NCBI RefSeq assembly: GCF_000411255.1
Contig: NZ_KE150412.1
Coordinates: 1,726,196 to 1,790,195, forward strand
From: Paenibacillus sp. HGH0039
GTDB lineage: Bacteria; Bacillota; Bacilli; Paenibacillales; NBRC-103111
DNA length: 64,000 bases
Direction: 5' to 3'
Within the stretch, counting starts at the first letter, position 1, and every line of letters begins with the position of its first letter. Shown one piece after another: positions 8,829 through 17,381 of the stretch. The notes under the pieces are model-generated. The model made no database searches. It saw nothing but the letters and a program-made list of their open reading frames with translations, and was not told the DNA's origin. The position numbers and the translations under genes are program-made.

Positions 8829-10703
8829 TCAGAACGCGGCTACGGTTTTCTTCGTGGTTTCTTCCATGTAGGTCGCGTGCCAGAGAGCGAACATGTAAAT
8901 GGTCCACAGACGGCGTGCATAATCGCCCTGTCCGTCCTGATGGAGCTTAGCCATTCTTTCGACCGCGTCGATTTTTACATAGTCTTCGATGCCGCTCGCT
9001 TTAATCTGCTCCACCATGGTGGAGCCCGTCGGCCCTTTGAGCCAGTCGCGCAGCGGAACCGGGAACCCGAGCTTCGGACGGTTCAGGATGAAATCCGGCA
9101 CGATGCCTTCCATCGCTTTGCGGAAGATATGCTTCGTGGTTCCTTCTGCGATCCGGTATTTCGTCGGAATGCGGCGGGCAACCTCGAACAGTTCCTTGTC
9201 GAGCAGAGGAACGCGCAGCTCCAGGGAATGGGCCATCGTCATTTTGTCCGCTTTCATCAGGATGTCGCCCGGCATCCACAGGTTCATGTCGATGTACTGC
9301 ATCCGCGTCACGGGATCCTGATGCTTCGTCTTGTCGTAATATTGGGCGGCAATCTGGAACGGATTCTGATACCGCTTGAACATCTCGCTGTCCACGCGCA
9401 GCACTTCCGCCTTCATATCCTCGGTGAAAATTTTCGCGTTGCCGAGGAAGCGCTCCTCCAGCGGAGTCGTTCCGCGAAGCAGGTAATTGCGGCCCTTCAT
9501 GCCGGCGGGCAGCATTTTCACCAGCCGGTGAAGCATGCGGCGTACGGAAAGCGGCAGGCTCTCCAGCGGAGCCAGCGACAGAGGCTCCCGGTAGATCCGG
9601 TAGCCGCCGAACAGCTCGTCCGCGCCTTCGCCCGACAGCGTCACGGTAACGTGCTCACGGGCAAGCTGAGCCACGTGGTAGAGCGCGATGGCCGAAGGGT
9701 CGGCAACAGGCTCGTCCTGATGCCAGACGGCTTTCGGCAGCGTGTTGAAGAAATCTTCGCGCGTGATGATCTTGGAATAGTGCTCCGTACCGAGCGCTTT
9801 GGCCGTTTCGGCCGCGATCAGGGTCTCGTTGTTCGGACCTTCGAAACCGACGGAGAACGTCCGGATAGGCTCGATCTGGCGCATATGAGCCGCAATCGCG
9901 GTCGAGTCGATTCCGCTGGACAGGAAGCAGCCGCGCTCCACGTCGCTGACCATGTGATGGACGACGGAATCTTTGAGCGTTTCGCGGATTTGCTCCACAT
10001 ACTCCCCGAAGGGGCGGTCCACCGGATCAAACATCGGATCCCAGTAGCGGTGAATCGACATTTCGCCGTCGAAGGACGCTTTTATGTAGTGCGCCGGCGG
10101 CAGTTTCTGAATCCCCTCGAACATCGTGTTCGGTTCAGGGACGTACTGGAACGTCAAGTAGTTCATCAGGCTCTCGGTCCGGATGGACGGACTTACGCTT
10201 CCCGATGCGACAAGGCTTTTGATCTCGGAACCGAACAGCAGCTGCCGGTCGTTGTACTGATAATAAAAAGGTTTGATGCCGAAATGATCACGGGCGGCGA
10301 AAAGCTGCTTCTTGCGGCGGTCCCAGATGGCAAAGCCGAACATGCCTCGAAGATGCTTCACGCACTCTTCACCGAATTCTTCGTACAGATGGACGATGAC
10401 TTCGGTATCGCTGTTCGTCCGGAACACATGGCCGCGGTCCTGCAGCATGCTCCGCAAAGATTTATAATTGTAAATTTCCCCGTTAAAAATGATCCAAACG
10501 GATTCGTCTTCGTTGCAAAGCGGCTGATGGCCCTCCGCAATATCGATAATCGACAGTCGGCGGAACCCGAGCCCGATCCGATTCTCTGTCCAGAAGCCCG
10601 AGTCGTTCGGGCCGCGGTGATGAATCACGTCCGTCATCTGCTGAAGCATGGATACGGATGGCTCTCTATCTTCAAAATACATAATACCGGTGATACCACA
10701 CAC
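8829..10703 (-). CDS. asnB: Asparagine synthase (glutamine-hydrolysing)
   Basis: 624 residues from a GTG start at 10703 (GGAGGTG, 10-nt spacing). Start-codon removal exposes the catalytic Cys2 of the class-II glutaminase domain (MCGITGIMYF). RRLSIIDIAEGHQPL and the residues around NGEIYN shape the glutamine site. The second half is the ATP-pyrophosphatase synthetase domain with the loop FLSSGIDSTAI, and VTLSGEGADELFGGYRIY further on. It converts aspartate, glutamine and ATP to asparagine, glutamate, AMP and pyrophosphate. Length and organisation fit Bacillus AsnB/AsnO enzymes. Assignment to a vegetative or sporulation-linked paralogue is not possible from this window. Confidence 0.95.
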   Translation of the reverse strand: MCGITGIMYFEDREPSVSMLQQMTDVIHHRGPNDSGFWTENRIGLGFRRLSIIDIAEGHQPLCNEDESVWIIFNGEIYNYKSLRSMLQDRGHVFRTNSDTEVIVHLYEEFGEECVKHLRGMFGFAIWDRRKKQLFAARDHFGIKPFYYQYNDRQLLFGSEIKSLVASGSVSPSIRTESLMNYLTFQYVPEPNTMFEGIQKLPPAHYIKASFDGEMSIHRYWDPMFDPVDRPFGEYVEQIRETLKDSVVHHMVSDVERGCFLSSGIDSTAIAAHMRQIEPIRTFSVGFEGPNNETLIAAETAKALGTEHYSKIITREDFFNTLPKAVWHQDEPVADPSAIALYHVAQLAREHVTVTLSGEGADELFGGYRIYREPLSLAPLESLPLSVRRMLHRLVKMLPAGMKGRNYLLRGTTPLEERFLGNAKIFTEDMKAEVLRVDSEMFKRYQNPFQIAAQYYDKTKHQDPVTRMQYIDMNLWMPGDILMKADKMTMAHSLELRVPLLDKELFEVARRIPTKYRIAEGTTKHIFRKAMEGIVPDFILNRPKLGFPVPLRDWLKGPTGSTMVEQIKASGIEDYVKIDAVERMAKLHQDGQGDYARRLWTIYMFALWHATYMEETTKKTVAAF

Positions 10704-10759
10704 GAGTGATTCACACCTCCACTAAAGCTACAACTAGTCTTGTTGTTATTCGATAAACT

Positions 10760-10789
10760 AGTATAGCACACCCGGTCGCCTTTCTGAAA
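10760..10789 (-). promoter_or_regulatory. Probable sigma-A promoter of asnB
   Basis: On the minus strand TTTCAG and TATACT are separated by 18 bp, about 60 bp before the GTG start of asnB. The -10 is near consensus; the -35 is weak. Confidence 0.55.
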
Positions 10790-10834
10790 ATGAAAACTCG
10801 CGGCCCCCTTTAACCGCGGCTTTTTAAGCTCGCC

Positions 10835-10879
10835 GGAGACGCTTCAAATTCGTTGGAATAGAAGCGTCTCCGCCTTTTT
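10835..10879 (+). terminator. Plus-strand hairpin with T-run in the asnB-pbp intergenic gap
   Basis: Arms GGAGACGCTTC and GAAGCGTCTCC with a 15-nt loop, followed by CGCCTTTTT on the plus strand. No plus-strand gene precedes it, so its job is unclear; it may block antisense transcription into the pbp gene. The rest of this 468-bp gap holds the asnB promoter and the pbp terminator; I see no gene. Confidence 0.5.
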
Positions 10880-11022
10880 CCGGGGACCGCGGGCAGCCCT
10901 CGTTTACAAAAAGGCAATAACCCACATAAGGCGTTTAACAGATGAAGCCAGCCTCCGTTTTTTCATATCCACCACCCCTTTTCCTTTATACACAATTGTT
11001 GGCATCAGGCAACTTTTGAAGC

Positions 11023-11099
11023 AAAAAAAACCAGGTTCCCTGCTCTCAGTCTATGTCCCTTCCCGTTAGAAGTGACAAACATGAGCAGGTGCCCGGTTT
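11023..11099 (-). terminator. Large branched terminator of the penicillin-binding protein gene
   Basis: Minus-strand arms AAACCGGGCACCTGCTC and GAGCAGGGAACCTGGTT pair over about 14 positions. They enclose a second stem starting TGTCACTTC and closing GAAGGGACA. The outer stem runs directly into eight T residues. It lies 73 bp after the pbp stop codon. Confidence 0.7.
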
Positions 11100-11171
11100 G
11101 GCGATATTGTCTGGCGGCCGGTCACCGTCACGCGGAGCCCCAGGTGAGGAGGCTGTACACGGTGTCCCGGC

Positions 11172-13217
11172 CTAATGCTTGGCTGTGTCGTCCGTCTTGC
11201 CGTTGGCCGGTCCGCGCGGGGTGCCGTTCAGGCCGATATATTCGTCGTACGCGTCGAACATTTCCCTCGCGATCGGAGCGGCGCCGTAGGAGCCGTAGCC
11301 CCCTTCCGGGACGACGACCGCAACGGCAAGCTTCGGCTTATCGGCCGGAGCAAACGCGATAAATACGGCGTTGTCCACCTCTTTGGAGCCGATTTGCTGC
11401 GTGGACGTACCCGTTTTGGCGGCTACGGTGTAGTTGACGCCGTCGAAGCCCTGCTTGCTGACTTCCTTCATGCCTTTGAAAATCGTGTCCCAGTACTGGG
11501 GCTTGAACGAAGTTTCCTCGCTGAGCACAACGGGATCGAACTTCTTGATGGTTTCGCCTTCGTAGGTCGTGATGCGGTCCACGAACAGCGGCTTCATCCG
11601 TTTGCCCCGGCTGGCGAGCATGGCGGTGTGCTGGGCGAGCTGCAGCGTGGTCGACTTCTCGTTCTGCCCCCAAGACGCGTATACGAGCGCGGACTGCTTG
11701 CTGTCGAGCTTCGCATTGGCAAGCGACTCGTTGGAGCCCGCATACTCGTTCGGAAGGCCGCTTTCCGTAGAAACGACGAGGCCGAACCGCTTCAAGTAAT
11801 CGTCCCACACCTTGAGCCCGTCCTCCCGGTCGAAATACAGCCGTTCCCCGATCAATGCGGACATAAACGTATTGGAGGAATGCTTGAGCGCATCGGCGGC
11901 ATTGATCGGACCGAACGCTTTGCGGCCGGAGTTCCAGATCGTGCTTTGCGATCCCTTTTTACCGAACGAATAAGAGCCCCGGTCGTTATAATAATCGTTC
12001 ACGCCGAAAAAGCCTTCTTTGAGCCCGACAAGCACGGTCATAGGTTTAATCGTCGAGCCCATGTACACGATGGAATTGGCGTGCTTTTTCAGCTCGTTCT
12101 CCGGATAATCCGGATAGGCCGTCGTAATCGTCCCGTTGTTGACGAACGGCTGGATTTTTTTGTACTCCGTCGTCTTAATCCCGCCGGTCCATAGGTTAGG
12201 ATCGTAATCCGGCATGCTGGCCATAGCGACGACACGTCCCGTATCGACTTCCATGGCGACGGCGTAACCCGAACGGGCATTGGGCGAATAGCCGTAGGAG
12301 CTCGATTTCGGCTGACGCAGGTAAGCCAGATGATCCATAATTTTCTGTTCCGTGCGGTTCTGGATGTCCTTGTGAATCGTCAAGTACAGGTTGTTGCCTT
12401 TTTCGGGCTTCGTGATGGACACGGGCCCGATAATTTTCTGCGAGGAGTTCACGGGATATTTCTTATAGCCGTTCTTGCCGCGCAGTTCTTCCTGATACAT
12501 CAGCTCGAGCCCGTCATAGCCGACGTCTTCCGTATCGAGATATTCGGCCGTGTTTTCTTTGTTTTTATAAAAGCTGAGCCCGTATTTGGATTCCCTCGCG
12601 GTCGAAAACTGCCGCATGTATCCGGTCAGTTGAACCGCGATTTTATCCTGGTCGTAGGTCCGGATGCTCTCTTCCATCACTTCGATCCATTTGAATTCAT
12701 CCCGGTGCTCCAGCAGATAGGAGACCTCTTCCTTCGTCAGATCGGCTTTGAGCCTTCTCGGAATGGAGTAATAACTCGGCGCCTTCGTCTGCTGCTGGTT
12801 GATATCGTAGCCTACGTCCATCAGCTCTACGATTTCCTCGGGCGTCAAAGGTTTGGCCGTCTTGGACCCGTACTGCTGGAAAACGTCCGCAAGCTTACGG
12901 GCGAGACCGATGACCTCTTCCTTATTGTTCTGCCCCGATTCAATCCGGAAAAAGACGGACTGGACCGGAATCGTATAGGCAATGGGGTAGCTGTTGGAAT
13001 CATAAATATTGCCCCGGATCGGCGGGATGGGAGTTTCCCGGTTGGTGGCCGAGTTCTCCTCTTCCGCGAGCCTGTCTCCTTCGACAAACTGGAGGATGGC
13101 CAGACGGACGATCAGAACGGAAAACAAAATAAACGTCGTGAAAAAGAACAAATTAATGCGAACAGAGAAACGCGTGCGTTTAGAGGAATCCGGTTTTTCT
13201 AAATCTTCGTTGTGCAT
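11172..13217 (-). CDS. Class B penicillin-binding protein (PBP2-type transpeptidase)
   Basis: 681 residues; AAGGAAG precedes the ATG. A short cytosolic N terminus is followed by one membrane anchor (about residues 22-42). The PBP dimer domain starts near PPIRGNIYDSNSYPIAY. The transpeptidase motifs are all present: STIK with catalytic Ser388, SSN at 447-449, and KTGT late in the chain (VAAKTGTSTQQ). There is no glycosyltransferase domain, so this is a monofunctional D,D-transpeptidase that crosslinks peptidoglycan outside the membrane. It resembles the elongasome PbpA/PbpH group more than SpoVD or PBP2B, since no PASTA domain is seen. It follows the transglutaminase gene but each has its own terminator. 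Confidence 0.92.
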   Translation of the reverse strand: MHNEDLEKPDSSKRTRFSVRINLFFFTTFILFSVLIVRLAILQFVEGDRLAEEENSATNRETPIPPIRGNIYDSNSYPIAYTIPVQSVFFRIESGQNNKEEVIGLARKLADVFQQYGSKTAKPLTPEEIVELMDVGYDINQQQTKAPSYYSIPRRLKADLTKEEVSYLLEHRDEFKWIEVMEESIRTYDQDKIAVQLTGYMRQFSTARESKYGLSFYKNKENTAEYLDTEDVGYDGLELMYQEELRGKNGYKKYPVNSSQKIIGPVSITKPEKGNNLYLTIHKDIQNRTEQKIMDHLAYLRQPKSSSYGYSPNARSGYAVAMEVDTGRVVAMASMPDYDPNLWTGGIKTTEYKKIQPFVNNGTITTAYPDYPENELKKHANSIVYMGSTIKPMTVLVGLKEGFFGVNDYYNDRGSYSFGKKGSQSTIWNSGRKAFGPINAADALKHSSNTFMSALIGERLYFDREDGLKVWDDYLKRFGLVVSTESGLPNEYAGSNESLANAKLDSKQSALVYASWGQNEKSTTLQLAQHTAMLASRGKRMKPLFVDRITTYEGETIKKFDPVVLSEETSFKPQYWDTIFKGMKEVSKQGFDGVNYTVAAKTGTSTQQIGSKEVDNAVFIAFAPADKPKLAVAVVVPEGGYGSYGAAPIAREMFDAYDEYIGLNGTPRGPANGKTDDTAKH

Positions 13218-13332
13218 CTTGCTTCCTTCCTTGTGTCCTTTTCTATCCTTGCTCTATCTACCAGTTTACCATAGACATGTACCGCTAGAAAAATGTAAGA
13301 GAATGGGAGAATTAATTTCTTATGATTCCCGC

Positions 13333-13362
13333 AAAAGAAAACCGCCCCCGTAAGGGAGCGGT
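13333..13362 (-). terminator. Intrinsic terminator after the transglutaminase gene
   Basis: Minus-strand hairpin ACCGCTCCC-TTAC-GGGGGCGGT followed by TTTCTTTT, starting 4 bp after the stop codon. Confidence 0.8.
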
Positions 13363-13365
13363 CCT

Positions 13366-14511
13366 CTAAGCTTCACGGATATGCGTCTGATTAAAGTTGG
13401 ACGGGTTAAACCAGTCGCCTCCGCTGGAAAACCAGGTGGAATCGAGCGGTATCCATTTCTTGGAATCCGCCAAGTATACCTCGTTCCAGGCATGCGGACC
13501 GTATCCGCCCCGGCCGTCGTACCCGAGGCCGGTCACCACTTTCACGTCGAGACCGACGGAACGGGCCATAACGGCGTAGAGACGGGAATAGTCGATGCAT
13601 ACTCCTTTGCGCGTCGCAAACGTATCCTCCGGCGTCTGTTCCTTCCAGATACGCTGCTGCTCGTAAAGCTCGACTTTGTTCCAGTCGTATTCGACCCGGC
13701 TGCCGACCCATTTATAGAGCAGCTCCGCTTTCTCCTCGTCCGTCTTGCCGGCCTTCGTGACTTCCTGGGCGGCCGCGGAAATATTGTTCGGGATGTTCGC
13801 GTCCAGAACCTCGTATTTACGCTGCAGAATCTGACTGAATTCCTGCTCCACGGCCCTGGTGAAGACCGGCACCTGGTTTTGCAGAAAATCGCCCGTAAAC
13901 GGCTGGATGACTTCCTGCGCGCCTTTCTGGTACAGGGACGAAGCCTGGATATACCCTGCGGGTTTCGCCTGCGGGAACAGCGTCACAAAAACAAACAGCA
14001 CGGCTACGACAAGCAGGGCCCGCCAAACGCCCGTTACGGACCCGATCAGTCCGCCTGTCGCCGCGCTGATGACGGAAGGGCTGTTCTCCCGGTCCCAGCG
14101 GCTTTGCGCCCATCTGAGCAGAACGGGATCGACGAACCAGTAAAGAGCCTGACGGATGATCAGATAAGCCAGCAGGAACAGGACGCCGAAGCGAAACAGT
14201 TCAAAGTCGCGGATAGCCGTAACCGCCGTGTAATACGTCTGCTTCCAGACGGGCATTTCCTGGGCGGGTATTTGAATGGCAAGGCTGCTCAGCCAAATGC
14301 GGACGGGGTCCGAAACCAGGGTCGCCGTCTGCCAGGCCAGATAGATGGCCACTACCGTGATCAGAATTCCGCAGACCATATGCAGCAGATGCTTGGCAGA
14401 ACCGGAGGCTCCGCGTATGATGCCTTGAATGGCTGAAACGATCACGATGAGGATAAGTGCAACCGAGATGAAATTGATCGTCGTGTCCCCGGAAAACAAC
14501 GAGGTAAACAT
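13366..14511 (-). CDS. Membrane protein with CvpA-like helices and transglutaminase-like protease domain
   Basis: 381 residues; AAAGGAGG lies upstream of the ATG. The first about 180 residues hold four to five membrane helices with a Gly/Ser-rich loop (IQGIIRGASGSAKHL) resembling CvpA-type proteins. The C-terminal domain is transglutaminase-like with an intact triad: Cys305 in RKGVCIDYSRLYAVMARSVG, His340 in GPHAWNEVYL, Asp357 in WIPLDSTW. The catalytic domain most likely lies outside the cell (inference from helix count). Such enzymes can be peptidases or crosslinkers; the substrate is unknown. Two small membrane proteins sit directly upstream on the same strand. Confidence 0.85.
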   Translation of the reverse strand: MFTSLFSGDTTINFISVALILIVIVSAIQGIIRGASGSAKHLLHMVCGILITVVAIYLAWQTATLVSDPVRIWLSSLAIQIPAQEMPVWKQTYYTAVTAIRDFELFRFGVLFLLAYLIIRQALYWFVDPVLLRWAQSRWDRENSPSVISAATGGLIGSVTGVWRALLVVAVLFVFVTLFPQAKPAGYIQASSLYQKGAQEVIQPFTGDFLQNQVPVFTRAVEQEFSQILQRKYEVLDANIPNNISAAAQEVTKAGKTDEEKAELLYKWVGSRVEYDWNKVELYEQQRIWKEQTPEDTFATRKGVCIDYSRLYAVMARSVGLDVKVVTGLGYDGRGGYGPHAWNEVYLADSKKWIPLDSTWFSSGGDWFNPSNFNQTHIREA

Positions 14512-14555
14512 AGGCAGGCGGGCCTCCTTTTACATACATATAACTTCGCTTTGTA

Positions 14556-14978
14556 TTATTGGCCGGCGTTCTTCTTCGCCTGCTCGACGAATGCGCGGAC
14601 CGCTTCTTCTGCTTTAACCTTAAAAGTCTGGTTCATAAACGTGACGGACACTTCGGATGAACCGGGTGTTCCTTCAATTTTAACATTTTTGGTCGCGGCT
14701 GTATAAGTACCGTCCGGGTTGGCCGTGTAGGTGGCATCCTTCGCCTCGTTCTGCACGGCTTTAACCGCTTGACTGCTGAGTTCGGTTAACGCGGCGTTTC
14801 CGATACTTTGCAGCGTTTCCTTATAGTTGGCTCCGTAAACCACCAGCGCCCCCACAATGGCGATAACCAGCAGCCACTTGACCACGGTTTTGACGAGACT
14901 GACGACAACGAGCAGAACGATGACAGCCACGAGAATCAGCAGCCAGCGCTCCTGAAAAAACGCTATCCAGGCATCCAT
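14556..14978 (-). CDS. Small membrane-anchored protein of unknown function
   Basis: 140 residues. The N terminus holds two adjacent hydrophobic helices (WLLILVAVIVLLVVVSLV and WLLVIAIVGALVVYG) followed by a soluble C-terminal domain of about 90 residues. In that domain a beta-rich stretch (DATYTANPDGTYTAATKNVKIEGTPGSSEVSVTFMNQTFKV, read in pieces) precedes an Ala/Glu/Lys helix. I do not recognise the family. It lies 44 bp upstream of the transglutaminase start on the same strand and shares a likely operon with it and with the 51-residue protein upstream, so a common envelope role is plausible. Confidence 0.7.
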   Translation of the reverse strand: MDAWIAFFQERWLLILVAVIVLLVVVSLVKTVVKWLLVIAIVGALVVYGANYKETLQSIGNAALTELSSQAVKAVQNEAKDATYTANPDGTYTAATKNVKIEGTPGSSEVSVTFMNQTFKVKAEEAVRAFVEQAKKNAGQ

Positions 14979-15035
14979 TTCCTTGTATATCCCCCTTTGT
15001 AAAATAAAATACCGGCTCCGCCCTGCGGAAAGCTT

Positions 15036-15191
15036 TTATTCCTCTTCCCGTTTTTTGCGGAGCTCCTTCAATTCCTGCCGAATCTGTTCTTCGCGGTCGG
15101 TTTCCTGCTGCACGCTCCGTCTCGTTTTCAGAAACCGGATAACGGCCAAAGCGCCGAGCGCAGCCAGCAGAGCGACGATGAACCGGTCCAT
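15036..15191 (-). CDS. 51-residue single-pass membrane protein with charged tail
   Basis: The preferred start is the ATG at 15191, preceded by AAGGTGG; a longer in-frame version begins in poorly conserved sequence. One hydrophobic helix, FIVALLAALGALAVIRFL, is followed by a Lys/Arg/Glu-rich tail (QETDREEQIRQELKELRKK) predicted to be a cytosolic helix. Family unknown. It is first in a likely three-gene operon with the two membrane proteins downstream. Confidence 0.6.
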   Translation of the reverse strand: MDRFIVALLAALGALAVIRFLKTRRSVQQETDREEQIRQELKELRKKREEE

Positions 15192-15332
15192 ACGGCCACC
15201 TTCTTCCTTTCCTATTACGTGCCTGAACGCTAACGGTAGCATAAGTACGGGACAAGGGGCGTACATCTAGAAAAGACGAACGGAACCGAGAAGTTGTTTC
15301 GCCAGCAAAAATAACGAGGCGGTGTGCTACGT

Positions 15333-16613
15333 ATGAAAACGGCAATATGGCTCTATTTCTTCATGTTTGTCGCATTCTTCGACTTACATGCCCAATACCC
15401 CATTCTGACACCCTTCGCCCTGTCCCTGGGCGCGGCGCCTTCCTTTATCGGTCTGATCATGGGCATGTATTCCCTTACCCATCTCCCCGGCAATCTTCTT
15501 GCCGGATACGGGGTCGATAAATACGGAAGCAAGCTCTTCATCGTGTTCAGCCTGATTGTAGCAGGTATCGTACTTATCTTTCAATCGCAGGTTAAAGACC
15601 CTTGGCAGCTTCTGATGATCCGTTCCATCAGCGGTTTCGTTCTCGCCTTCCTGTCTCCCGCCTGCTTGTCGATGCTGGCCAAAATCGCCAAAGACAGCGT
15701 GCACCAAAGCAAGCTTATGGCCGGAAACGGGCTGATCCACACGCTCGCTTCCGTCGTCTCGCCCGCGGCCGGCGCCTATCTCGTCGCCCAGTTCGGCTTC
15801 ACGGCCTCCTTCACCCTCCTCGGCTGGCTCCTTATCGTGACGGGGCTTCTCTCCATTCCGTGGCTGAAAGAAACGCGCCCGGAAGCCGCGGCTCCCCCGC
15901 TTCACACGGGGGCCGGTTCCGCAGGGATAAGCGTATCCGCCGCCATGTCCCGCAAGCCGGGAAGCGGCGGCACGGAAGCCGCCGCGCCGTCACCCGGTTC
16001 CCAGGGCACCCGACGGAAGGCTGCACAACTTCATGCGCCGGTAGCGGACAACTCCGGAGGTCTTGCCGGAGGCGCGGACAAAATCCCGTGGATGTTTTAT
16101 TTCGTTCCGCTGGCGATTTCTTGTTCGCAGGGAATTTTGTTCTTCGAGCTTCCCCTGATGAAAACAGCCCAGTCTTCGCTGCTTACTTCCGGCCTTTTCT
16201 TCTCTTTGATCAGTCTCGGCGCTCTCGTTACGCTAAGCATGCTGTTCCTGAACCGTATACCGCCCGCCCACCGGACCGTTTCCGGCGCTCTTGCCCTCGC
16301 GGTGCTTTTCTTCGGTCTCGCAGTGGACTGGCCGCTTCCTTTGACGGTCACCCTGTTTATGATCGGGATGGCCAAAGGCCTTATTTTCCCGTCGCTCGCA
16401 ACCCTGCTCGCCGGAATAACGAGCAGCAACCGTTACGGGAGAGTGTTCTCGCTCCTCTCCATCGCGTACTCCATCGGCGCTTTTATCGGTCCGATGGTGG
16501 CGGGCAAGCTCCGCGACTCCATCTCGCCTTACTTCATTGCCTTCGTTATCCTCATGGCCGCCCTGACACTGCTTCCGTTCCGGGTTTTGAGACAGAAGCC
16601 CGCGGCTGTCTGA
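15333..16613 (+). CDS. Major facilitator superfamily transporter
   Basis: 426 residues from the ATG at 15333 (GAGGCGG, 10-nt spacing; a GTG three codons earlier is too close to the ribosome site). About twelve hydrophobic segments are arranged as 6+6. The MFS loop 2-3 motif is seen as LAGYGVDKYGSKLFIV. The central cytosolic loop, about residues 190-250, is a low-complexity Ala/Gly/Ser/Pro/Arg stretch, longer than usual. The C-terminal half contains GRVFSLLSIAYSIGAFIGPMVAGKL, typical of drug/metabolite efflux MFS proteins. The substrate is unknown. It is divergent from the small membrane protein operon. Confidence 0.9.
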   Translation: MKTAIWLYFFMFVAFFDLHAQYPILTPFALSLGAAPSFIGLIMGMYSLTHLPGNLLAGYGVDKYGSKLFIVFSLIVAGIVLIFQSQVKDPWQLLMIRSISGFVLAFLSPACLSMLAKIAKDSVHQSKLMAGNGLIHTLASVVSPAAGAYLVAQFGFTASFTLLGWLLIVTGLLSIPWLKETRPEAAAPPLHTGAGSAGISVSAAMSRKPGSGGTEAAAPSPGSQGTRRKAAQLHAPVADNSGGLAGGADKIPWMFYFVPLAISCSQGILFFELPLMKTAQSSLLTSGLFFSLISLGALVTLSMLFLNRIPPAHRTVSGALALAVLFFGLAVDWPLPLTVTLFMIGMAKGLIFPSLATLLAGITSSNRYGRVFSLLSIAYSIGAFIGPMVAGKLRDSISPYFIAFVILMAALTLLPFRVLRQKPAAV

Positions 16614-16724
16614 GAGCCGTCCGTCTCACTTCACGTCCGATTTGGGCAAAAGCACAGGAATTCCTTCTCGCGGCGCCATAAGATACAGGAGCAGGTGATC
16701 TTCTAAATAAAGGAGTGAAGACGA

Positions 16725-16820
16725 ATGGGAGCAGTCGGCGGATACGGCGGTTGGACTTCGACGGGAACGATTCTCGTTCTGTTCATTTTGCTGGTTATCG
16801 TTTCGCGCACCTTCATCTAA
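16725..16820 (+). CDS. YjcZ-family sporulation micro-protein
   Basis: 31 residues from ATG 16725 with AAAGGAG upstream. A glycine-rich head (GAVGGYGGWTSTG) is followed by one hydrophobic helix, TILVLFILLVIVSRTFI, at the very C terminus. This matches the small YjcZ/YtzL-like sporulation proteins of Bacillales and the paralogue at 39953-40120 in this window, which shares the ILVLFILLVI-SRTF ending. It is monocistronic and followed by a strong terminator. Function in the spore is not established. Confidence 0.85.
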   Translation: MGAVGGYGGWTSTGTILVLFILLVIVSRTFI

Positions 16821-16845
16821 CCCTAAAGCGCCTGCAAAAGGCGCG

Positions 16846-16878
16846 AAAGACGGCTTGAGCGTTCAAGCCGTCTTTTTG
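16846..16878 (+). terminator. Intrinsic terminator after the YjcZ-like gene
   Basis: Hairpin AAGACGGCTTGA with complement TCAAGCCGTCTT runs into TTTTT on the plus strand. Confidence 0.9.
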
Positions 16879-17026
16879 TCGTTTCGACATTTCCCAGGAA
16901 ATGCACATCGTTCTTTGCCGATCGGACTATTTGTGAGCCGGAATTCTGTCCATTATAATAAATATCGACACTTATCTGCACCTTGAACAGACAAGCGGAA
17001 TGAGCTTGAACGGAGGAACCGGGAAT

Positions 17027-17374
17027 ATGTCTATCGCCATTATTGTAGAGGGAAAAAACGACCGCAGCAGGCTTAGGCGTCTGCTCAGCAGTGAAGTGGA
17101 TATATACTGTACATACGGGACCCCTGGCACCGAAGCTCTGGAACAGCTGAAGAAAAAAGTCGGGACGAGTGAAGTATATGTGTTTACCGACAACGATTCT
17201 TCCGGCAAAAAAATCCGCGGCCGCCTCCGGGACCTGTTCCCGGACGGCGAGCAAATCTACACGAGACGCGGATACGCAGGCGTGGAAGGCACACCCGAGG
17301 AATACTTGATTCAGCAATTGGAAAAGGCAGGGCTCGAAGAATACATTGTGTATCCCCCGGCTCCTGCCTTGTAG
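17027..17374 (+). CDS. TOPRIM domain protein (YusF-like)
   Basis: 115 residues from ATG 17027, which has GGAGG 9 nt upstream; an earlier in-frame start at 17000 has none. The whole protein is a TOPRIM fold: IAIIVEGKNDRSRLRRLL carries the conserved glutamate, and VYVFTDNDSSGKKIRGRL carries the DxD metal site. It resembles the TOPRIM part of RNase M5 and the stand-alone YusF proteins, and ends shortly after GTPEEYLIQQLEKAG. It probably acts on nucleic acid with Mg2+, but no activity is established for this subfamily. It is convergent with the sco gene, with only 7 bp between. Confidence 0.85.
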   Translation: MSIAIIVEGKNDRSRLRRLLSSEVDIYCTYGTPGTEALEQLKKKVGTSEVYVFTDNDSSGKKIRGRLRDLFPDGEQIYTRRGYAGVEGTPEEYLIQQLEKAGLEEYIVYPPAPAL

Positions 17375-17381
17375 GTTCCGC

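Noticed and set aside
8826..10709. Plus-strand open frame of 627 codons opposite asnB
   Set aside because: It is antisense to a clear asparagine synthase, has no ribosome site and no recognisable family; long antisense frames are common with this codon bias.
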